Source: CAZFPA01 sp964520975 (GTDB lineage: Bacteria; Bacillota; Negativicutes; Selenomonadales; Selenomonadaceae). Taken from it: DNA of 64,000 bases. Below, in pieces: positions 58,653 through 64,000 of this stretch. The stretch's first letter is position 1. Each line of letters begins with the position of its first letter. Below the pieces are notes generated by a model. It did not search any database, had not been told where the DNA came from, and worked only from the letters and a program-made list of their open reading frames with translations. Location of the stretch: contig CAZFPA010000004.1 of the NCBI GenBank assembly GCA_964520975.1, positions 28,835 to 92,834 of the forward strand, read 5' to 3'. The position numbers were made by a program, and so were the translations under genes.

Positions 58653-58955
58653 TTACTTTGTCCGCACTTCCGGTTCCAGAACGATCCTGGATTTCTCCCG
58701 TTTCACGCGGATCTTATAGTCCTTGATTCCATCCTTATAAAGATCCATCTTGAGCTCCAGCAAAAGTTTGCCGAGCTTTTCGATGATATCCGGCGTGAGG
58801 TACGCAATGCTCAGGTCCTCGGCCGGACGGCGGGCTGCCCGCCGCTTGCGGTCTGCCGCGGCTTCAGCGGAGAGAAACACCGACTCCAGTGTTTCCTCTT
58901 CTTTATAGTTCTGGAACATGTCCTTATCGGACAGATTCTTTGGTATCTTTGCCAT
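58653..58955 (-). CDS. Conserved hypothetical, 100 residues
   Basis: MAKIPKNLSDKDMFQNYKEEETLESVFLSAEAAADRKRRAARR... then EDLSIAYLTPDIIEKLGKLLLELKMDLYKDGIKDYKIRVKREKSRIVLEPEV. Charged, no membrane segment, no signal. Starts one base after the glnS stop and is likely co-transcribed with it. The C-terminal half has alternating charged/hydrophobic strands; no family recognised. Confidence 0.65.
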   Translation of the reverse strand: MAKIPKNLSDKDMFQNYKEEETLESVFLSAEAAADRKRRAARRPAEDLSIAYLTPDIIEKLGKLLLELKMDLYKDGIKDYKIRVKREKSRIVLEPEVRTK

Positions 58956-58956
58956 A

Positions 58957-60633
58957 TTATCCCTTCTTTGCCTTGGCCCAGGAATCGCGAAGTCCCACGA
59001 CCCGGTTGAAAACAAGCTTCTCCGGTGTAGTATCCGGATCCACGCAGAAATAGCCCTCTCGCAGGAACTGATAGTGCGTTCCCTGCGCCGTCCAGCGCAG
59101 GCTCGGCTCTACCATAGCCCCCGCCAGCACCTCCAGGGAATCCGGATTGATTGCTTCAAGGAAATTCTCCGGCACCTCGCCATTTTCATCGGTCTCAATG
59201 AGATAATCATAGAGACGTACCTCAGCCGGCAGTGCCGTGCGGGCAGCTACCCAGTGCAGCGTTCCCTTGACCTTGCGGCCGGCCGTAGCCCCGCCCGTCT
59301 TGGAATCCGGATCGTAGGTGCAGTGCAGCTCGGTGACATTGCCGGCCGCATCCTTGATGACCTCTTCGCACTTGATGATATAGGCATGCTTCAACCGCAC
59401 CTCGCCGCCCGGCTTCAGGCGGAAAAACTTCTTCGGCGCCTCTTCCATGAAATCATCCTGCTCGATATAGATCTCCCGGGCAAACGGCATATAGCGGTGC
59501 CCGCCCTTGAAGGGATGGTTCTCGGCCAGCAGATACTCCGTCCGGTCTTCCGGATAGTTGGTGATGACGACCTTCAGCGGACGCAGCACCGCCATCACAC
59601 GATCCGCGCTGAGATTGAGATCCTCGCGCACACAATGCTCCAGCATCGCGACATCGACCAGGCTGTTGCTCTTGGCAACACCGATACGCTCACAGAAATC
59701 GCGGATGGCTGCCGGCGTATAGCCCCGACGGCGCAGACCGGAGATGGTCGGCATGCGCGGATCATCCCAGCCCTTCACATAGCCGCCCTCCACGAGCTGG
59801 CGCAGCTTGCGCTTGCTCGTGACCGTATTCGTGAGATTCAACCGGGCAAACTCGATCTGCCGCGGCCGCGTATTCACATCAAAGCCCAACGACTCGAGCA
59901 GCCAGTCATAAAGCGGCCGGTGATCCTCGAACTCCAACGTGCATACCGAATGCGTGATTCCCTCAATCGCATCCGAAAGCGGGTGCGCGAAATCGTACAT
60001 CGGATAAATGCACCAGGCATCGCCTGTGCGATGATGCTCCGTATGCGCAATGCGATAAATGACCGGGTCCCGCATGGTGATGTTCGGCGATGCCATATCG
60101 ATCTTAGCCCGCAATACATGCGTGCCGTCCTCGAACGCCCCGGCCTTCATGCGCGAGAACAGCTCGAGATTCTCCTCCACGCTGCGGTCACGGTACGGGC
60201 TTTCCTTGCCCGGCTCCGTGAGCGTGCCGCGGTATTCGCGGATCTGCTCCGCTGTGAGATCGCAGACATAGGCCTTGCCGCGGCGGATGAGCTCCGTCGC
60301 ATACTCATAGAGCCGGCCGAAGTAATCCGAAGCATAGAATTTGCGGTCATCCCAGCTGAAGCCCAGCCATTTCACATCCGCCTGGATGGAGTCCACATAC
60401 TCTACGTCCTCCTTGATCGGATTCGTATCATCGAAGCGCAGATTGCAAAGGCCCTCATACTGCTGTGCGAGCCCAAAATTCAGGCAGATCGACTTCGCGT
60501 GGCCAATGTGCAGATAGCCATTCGGCTCCGGTGGGAAGCGGGTATGAACACCTTCCCCGTATTTTCCATTTTTCAAATCCTCATCGATGGCATTCTGAAT
60601 GAAATTCGATGCCATATTTACCTTTTCAGCCAT
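58957..60633 (-). CDS. glnS: Glutaminyl-tRNA synthetase
   Basis: 558 residues, class Ic. TRFPPEPNGYLHIGHAKSICLNFGLAQQY (HIGH), NLRFDDTNPIKED, DYFGRLYEYATELI, DPVIYRIAHTEHHRTGDAWCIYPMYDFAHPLSDAIEGITHSVCTLEFEDHRPLYDWLL and MSKRKLRQLV-type TSKRKLRQLV. Usual GlnRS length without an N-terminal YqeY domain; a stand-alone YqeY gene lies 2 kb away. Unusual for Firmicutes, which mostly use the GatCAB route. Confidence 0.97.
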   Translation of the reverse strand: MAEKVNMASNFIQNAIDEDLKNGKYGEGVHTRFPPEPNGYLHIGHAKSICLNFGLAQQYEGLCNLRFDDTNPIKEDVEYVDSIQADVKWLGFSWDDRKFYASDYFGRLYEYATELIRRGKAYVCDLTAEQIREYRGTLTEPGKESPYRDRSVEENLELFSRMKAGAFEDGTHVLRAKIDMASPNITMRDPVIYRIAHTEHHRTGDAWCIYPMYDFAHPLSDAIEGITHSVCTLEFEDHRPLYDWLLESLGFDVNTRPRQIEFARLNLTNTVTSKRKLRQLVEGGYVKGWDDPRMPTISGLRRRGYTPAAIRDFCERIGVAKSNSLVDVAMLEHCVREDLNLSADRVMAVLRPLKVVITNYPEDRTEYLLAENHPFKGGHRYMPFAREIYIEQDDFMEEAPKKFFRLKPGGEVRLKHAYIIKCEEVIKDAAGNVTELHCTYDPDSKTGGATAGRKVKGTLHWVAARTALPAEVRLYDYLIETDENGEVPENFLEAINPDSLEVLAGAMVEPSLRWTAQGTHYQFLREGYFCVDPDTTPEKLVFNRVVGLRDSWAKAKKG

Positions 60634-60751
60634 ATCTCTGCTCCTTTATCCCTCCGGAGATTGCCGATTCTGCAGCCGCCTCCGCTTTTTCCTATTTTTC
60701 AATCTCAATATATTCTATTCGCAGACAGGATATTCCTGCTCCCCCAAGGGC

Positions 60752-61513
60752 TCAAAAATCCGCGGTATCCGTCGCCGCACATTTCGCCGCCATATAAGCA
60801 CGCAGGCGCTGTGCCCCCTCCGCGACCTCCGGCGTATCCGGCAGACAGGCGATGATGCGATCCACATAGCCGCGTTCTCCGATGCGCTGCAGCGTCCAGC
60901 TGAAGTTCACATCGTAGACCCACATGAGCCGCACGAGCTTGCGGTCATCCTGGGTCTGGATGCGGGTATAGTCCACCTGCTCCCCGGCAATGAACTTCGC
61001 AAGGAAGCCTGGCGCAAAGCCACCACCCGTGGATGGTGCAAGAAAGGGCGACAGGACCCGATAGATATCGAGCTTATCCGCATCCCGCAGCAGCCGGGCA
61101 AAAAACAGCTTACGCTTATCCCGGGCAGGCGCGATCGCCTTTTTATTATGATTGGCAATCGCAAAGAAAAGCAGCTCCTGATCCTCCGCCGACAGTTTCT
61201 TTATGAGCGGCAGTTCATGCAGTACCTTGACACTCAGCGCCGCATGATCCTCGGACTGGGCATCGTTGAAGGTCTGATAGAGTGTGAACTGCCGGAAACG
61301 CCCGATATCATGGAAAAGCCCCATGAGCTCCGCCAGCTGTCGGTCGTGCGGGTTGAGCCGCAAATGGGCCGCGAGCTCCCGGCTGATCTCCGTCACATAG
61401 CCGGTGTGCTCCTCCTTCAGCAGGATTGCCGCCTGTATTTTCTCATCCTCATTGTAAAAGGATTTCATGTAATCTGCCATCCATTGATGCAGCTGTGCCA
61501 ATAGTTCCTCCAT
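60752..61513 (-). CDS. HD-domain phosphohydrolase
   Basis: 253 residues. HTGYVTEISRELAAHL, LMGLFHDIGRFRQFTLYQTFNDAQSEDHAAL (HD pair) and the later AIANHNKKAIAP and LLRDADKLDIYRVL (Asp) fit the metal-dependent HD hydrolase fold. Possible nucleotide or dinucleotide substrate; not further assignable. Repeat copy H follows on the upstream side. Confidence 0.8.
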   Translation of the reverse strand: MEELLAQLHQWMADYMKSFYNEDEKIQAAILLKEEHTGYVTEISRELAAHLRLNPHDRQLAELMGLFHDIGRFRQFTLYQTFNDAQSEDHAALSVKVLHELPLIKKLSAEDQELLFFAIANHNKKAIAPARDKRKLFFARLLRDADKLDIYRVLSPFLAPSTGGGFAPGFLAKFIAGEQVDYTRIQTQDDRKLVRLMWVYDVNFSWTLQRIGERGYVDRIIACLPDTPEVAEGAQRLRAYMAAKCAATDTADF

Positions 61514-61544
61514 AGGCAGCCTCCTTCAACCATAGTCCTTCTAT

Positions 61545-61605
61545 TATAACGCCATATAACGCCATTATTCAAGATTTCACAGCGCAAAAGCCTGGCAATG
61601 CACGT
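61545..61605. repeat. Dispersed palindrome, copy H, with duplicated end
   Basis: TATAACGCCA occurs twice in tandem, then TTATTCAAGATTTCAC, GCGCAAAAGCC and TGGCAATGCACG. Just after it a GTTTCC/GGAAAC hairpin (61604-61619). Between the acyltransferase and HD genes. Confidence 0.8.
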
Positions 61606-61648
61606 TTCCCGCAGGAAACAGGCCCCCGGGGCAGCAGGTTGAAATCCA

Positions 61649-62680
61649 TCAGCGCGCCGCGCGGAACAGCCGCAGGAACCAGGTATTCCGGAACAGCTTG
61701 ATCAGCAGCAGCGGAACCGCAATGCTCACCGGAGTCGCCAGGACCGCATAGGGAAGTGCATAGGCGGGGAACCCGCGCAGCTCTTCCGTAACGGGAATTC
61801 CCGCCAGATAGAGCCAGATCTGTGCGATGCGGACCTCCACAATGCCATGCACAATCAGGAGGAACAGTGTCCATTTACCGCACAATATCAAAAAATCTGC
61901 CAGCCGGCGCGCGGGCCGGAGGGTATCCAGATAATGGGAAAACTGGAACGTGAGCAGTGTTCCCGCTATGCCCCCCAGGAAAAAGATAGCAACATTGCTA
62001 TACAGCCGGCCATTTACATCGATGACCCCGTTGGCCAGGAAGGCGGCTACGACCACTGCCGCGCAGGGAAGGCTCCATTTCCAGCCCCGGGGCATGATCT
62101 CGTACTTGCGCAGCATCGAGCCGAAGAAAAAGAACGGCTGCATCATCATGGCAATATCAGCCCCCCAGGGAAGCGATATGGATTGGCCGATAAAATAACC
62201 GCCGGCTGCCAGCAGCAAGGTCAGCACGCCCCGGGCGCCATCCTTCCGGCATAGCTTCAGGACAACCTCCATATAGATGACCTCCGCCACGAACAGGCAG
62301 GGCAGAAACCACATCGGCGTCACCAGCATCCAGTCCGTATTCCCGTTGCCATAAAAAATTCCCAGCAGCACATCCTCCGTCAGCCGCGGCTTCAGCTGCA
62401 ATATGCCCAGCCAGCCCTCGGCCAGCCAGATAAAAAAATAAATGGCATAGCTCACAAAATACGGTACCATGATGCGCTGGAAACGATTTTTCACAAACGG
62501 CATGCCCGGTGCTGTCCACTTCCCGATATTCAGCAGATAGCCTGACATGATGAAAAACAGCGGCATAAACCAGGTCGTAACGAAATCATTCAGCGTCCCC
62601 AGCGTCGCATGATAGCCGGCAACCATCAAAATCGTTATTCCCTTTGCAATATCCACCCAGTTCCATTTCAATGGATTCAC
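61649..62680 (-). CDS. Acyltransferase 3 family membrane protein
   Basis: 343 residues, about ten membrane helices. WNWVDIAKGITILMVAGYHATLGTLNDFVTTWFMPLFFIMSGYLL with the catalytic-type His and the FFIMSGYL motif, then PFVKNRFQRIMVPYFVSYAIYFF. Belongs to the PF01757 family that O-acylates sugars or lipids of the envelope. Target not deducible from position. Confidence 0.85.
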   Translation of the reverse strand: MNPLKWNWVDIAKGITILMVAGYHATLGTLNDFVTTWFMPLFFIMSGYLLNIGKWTAPGMPFVKNRFQRIMVPYFVSYAIYFFIWLAEGWLGILQLKPRLTEDVLLGIFYGNGNTDWMLVTPMWFLPCLFVAEVIYMEVVLKLCRKDGARGVLTLLLAAGGYFIGQSISLPWGADIAMMMQPFFFFGSMLRKYEIMPRGWKWSLPCAAVVVAAFLANGVIDVNGRLYSNVAIFFLGGIAGTLLTFQFSHYLDTLRPARRLADFLILCGKWTLFLLIVHGIVEVRIAQIWLYLAGIPVTEELRGFPAYALPYAVLATPVSIAVPLLLIKLFRNTWFLRLFRAAR

Positions 62681-62732
62681 GTCCTTTTCCCTCGTAATTT
62701 GCAGTATCCGTTTCCGCCATCGGCTTTACACA

Positions 62733-62778
62733 AAATGCGCGCCCATCCAGTGAAATCATATCATGAATGAACGCGCAT
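62733..62778 (-). terminator. Possible terminator after yqeY
   Basis: Minus strand ATGCGCG and CGCGCAT separated by ~30 bases, followed by TTTTG. Long loop lowers confidence. Confidence 0.45.
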
Positions 62779-62804
62779 CTGCTATTTGTCTGTAGCTTCC
62801 TGTC

Positions 62805-63263
62805 TTATGCGTTTAACATTTCGCGCACGATGCTGTTGACCAGCTTGCCATCGGCGCGGCCTTTGACCTTCGGCATCAGCAGGCCCATGACCTTGCCCAT
62901 ATCCTTCTGCGAGGACGCACCGCTCTTTTCGACGGCCTCCTTGACAAAGGTCCGGATTTCCTCCTCCGAAAGCTGCTGGGGCAGATAAGGCATCAGCACA
63001 GCGATTTCCGCTTCTGTCTGCGCAACCAGGTCCTGACGGTCACCCTTCTTGAATTCCTCCAGGGAATCCTTGCGCATCTTGACTTCTTTGCTGATAATGG
63101 CAATGACGCCCTCATCATCGAGTGCCTGCTTGCCATTTCCATCGATTTCCTGCTGGCGGATTGCCGAGCGAACCATGCGGATTACAGCGAGACGCTGCTT
63201 TCCTTCTTCTTTCGCCTTCATGGCTGTCTTCATGTCTTCTGTCAGCTGTTCTTTAAGTGACAT
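62805..63263 (-). CDS. yqeY: YqeY/GatB-tail domain protein
   Basis: 152 residues: MSLKEQLTEDMKTAMKAKEEGKQRLAVIRMVRSAIRQQEID, then FVKEAVEKSGASSQKDMGKVMGLLMPKVKGRADGKLVNSIVREML, the YqeY pattern. Binds tRNA-like elements in some GatB/GlnRS proteins; free-standing function unclear. rpsU-yqeY neighbourhood is common in Firmicutes. A terminator separates the two here. Confidence 0.92.
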   Translation of the reverse strand: MSLKEQLTEDMKTAMKAKEEGKQRLAVIRMVRSAIRQQEIDGNGKQALDDEGVIAIISKEVKMRKDSLEEFKKGDRQDLVAQTEAEIAVLMPYLPQQLSEEEIRTFVKEAVEKSGASSQKDMGKVMGLLMPKVKGRADGKLVNSIVREMLNA

Positions 63264-63310
63264 TCAACTTACCTCCATAAAAGAGCCATTGCATAATGGT
63301 TCCATAGTCT

Positions 63311-63346
63311 AAAATAGCGCCTACGAAGGAACTTCGCAGGCGCTAC
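63311..63346 (-). terminator. Terminator/attenuator between rpsU and yqeY
   Basis: Minus strand TAGCGCCTGCGAAG, loop, CTTCGTAGGCGCTA, TTTTAG. Strong stem immediately after the rpsU stop; may partly uncouple yqeY from rpsU. Confidence 0.8.
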
Positions 63347-63350
63347 TCTA

Positions 63351-63533
63351 TTAAGCCCGGAATTTGCGTTTGCGGGCTGCTTCAGACTTCTTCTTACGTT
63401 TAACGCTCGGTTTCTCGTAATGTTCACGTTTTCTAACTTCAGCCAGAGTACCAGCTTTCTGGCAGGTACGCTTGAATCTGCGGAGAGCACTATCGATTGT
63501 TTCGTTTTTGCCAACTTTGACTTCGTTTGCCAT
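63351..63533 (-). CDS. rpsU: Ribosomal protein bS21
   Basis: 60 residues: MANEVKVGKNETIDSALRRF, then KRTCQKAGTLAEVRKREHYE, then KPSVKRKKKSEAARKRKFRA. Highly basic C-terminus, exact family length and pattern. Small-subunit protein near the anti-Shine-Dalgarno end of 16S rRNA. Preceded by GGAGGG ribosome site region. Confidence 0.97.
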   Translation of the reverse strand: MANEVKVGKNETIDSALRRFKRTCQKAGTLAEVRKREHYEKPSVKRKKKSEAARKRKFRA

Positions 63534-63624
63534 TTATTTTTCCCCCCCTCCACTTGACTTGGGAGTGTATTCACAACTACACCTAAACATTATACACGAT
63601 AGGTAAAGCGTGTGTCAACAACTA

Positions 63625-63975
63625 TCAGCCCGGCGGCCACTGCATGGACCGTCCGCCGAGCAGGTGGAAGTGAAGATGCTTGACGCTCTGACCGCCCTCA
63701 TCTCCTGTATTGGCCACCACCCGGAAGCCCTTTGCTGCGATGCCCAGTTCTCTTGCGAGCCGGGGAATCACCTCGCAGGTAATATGCGCCACGAGCTGCT
63801 GATCCTCAGCGGTAACAGCGAGCAGGCTTTCGATGTGCTTCTTCGGGATAACGAGTACATGCACGGGGGCCTGTGGTTCCAAATCCTTAAAGGCCACGAC
63901 GGTTTCATCCTCATAGACGAAATTCGTCGGAATCTCCTTATGGGCAATCTTACAAAAAATACAGTTCTCTGCCAT
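63625..63975 (-). CDS. HIT family nucleotide-binding protein (Hint)
   Basis: 116 residues. CIFCKIAHKEIPTNFVYEDETVVAFKDLEPQAPVHVLVIPKKHI (Cys pair that can bind Zn) and the histidine triad QSVKHLHFHLLGGRSMQWPPG. Hint branch hydrolase of AMP-lysine-type substrates. GGGGAGG lies upstream of the ATG. First gene from the right edge; rpsU follows. Confidence 0.95.
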   Translation of the reverse strand: MAENCIFCKIAHKEIPTNFVYEDETVVAFKDLEPQAPVHVLVIPKKHIESLLAVTAEDQQLVAHITCEVIPRLARELGIAAKGFRVVANTGDEGGQSVKHLHFHLLGGRSMQWPPG

Positions 63976-64000
63976 TCTTGTGCACCTCCCCTCACCGAAA

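Noticed and set aside
1..64000. CRISPR array, tRNA or rRNA genes, prophage, insertion sequence
   Set aside because: No evenly spaced direct repeats, no cloverleaf or rRNA-like stretches, no transposase or phage genes visible.

Overview
The window is a single chromosomal stretch, about 64 kb and GC-rich, in which all but two genes (an AraC-type regulator and a 67-residue DUF1858 protein) lie on the minus strand. Gene content points to a diderm Firmicute of the Negativicutes, probably Selenomonadaceae (Selenomonas/Mitsuokella-like). The evidence is a two-subunit methylmalonyl-CoA mutase with epimerase, MeaB, CoA-transferase and biotin-dependent carboxyltransferase subunits (propionate formation), T-box leaders, a CIRCE element, a Rex repressor, GlnRS, and a murC-ddl-ftsQ arrangement. 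The taxonomic call is inference. I see no rRNA, tRNA, CRISPR array, prophage or insertion sequence.

Layout in plus coordinates; transcription mostly runs right to left. 1-5200: purine operon purE-purF-purM-purN-purH(IMP cyclohydrolase only)-purD, from a strong promoter built into the terminator of the gene before it. 5300-7650: a polytopic DUF6056-like membrane protein and a small DapF-like protein. 7770-10200: an HMA metallochaperone plus Zn/Cd-type P1B-ATPase with a consensus promoter and an ArsR/SmtB-type operator. 10200-11700: AraC regulator, and a NifX-like protein behind two large palindromes. 11780-19100: htpG under CIRCE, a secreted Ala-rich protein broken by a 100-N assembly gap, a DEAD-box helicase, cinA and rimO. 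19240-20270: an orphan solute-binding protein.

20440-34690: division and cell-wall cluster mraZ-rsmH-ftsL-murE-murF-mraY-murD-murG-murC-ddl-ftsQ, then a DUF881 gene, sbp and ftsZ. There is no ftsI, ftsW, murB or ftsA in it. 34800-37900: polysaccharide deacetylase, a degenerate Lgt paralogue, DUF1858 protein and FabK. 38000-45420: propionate-pathway genes. 45720-49000: rex, O-antigen-ligase-like protein and folC. 49000-64000: valS (T-box), a GGDEF protein, an HD-GYP protein, leuS (T-box), an ArsB/NhaD-type transporter, glnS, an HD hydrolase, an acyltransferase, yqeY, rpsU and a HIT protein.

The most unusual feature is a family of about eight dispersed, roughly 50-bp imperfect palindromes in intergenic spaces. 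They have a conserved inner hairpin and outer ends resembling TATAACGCC and GGCGTT, and look like a REP/MITE-type element. Other points worth attention: stand-alone IMP cyclohydrolase, a DapF-like protein without the active-site cysteine context, a 49-residue MmdE-like ORF in a decarboxylase locus that lacks the membrane beta and delta subunits, phased MraZ boxes, and an Lgt paralogue lacking key catalytic residues.
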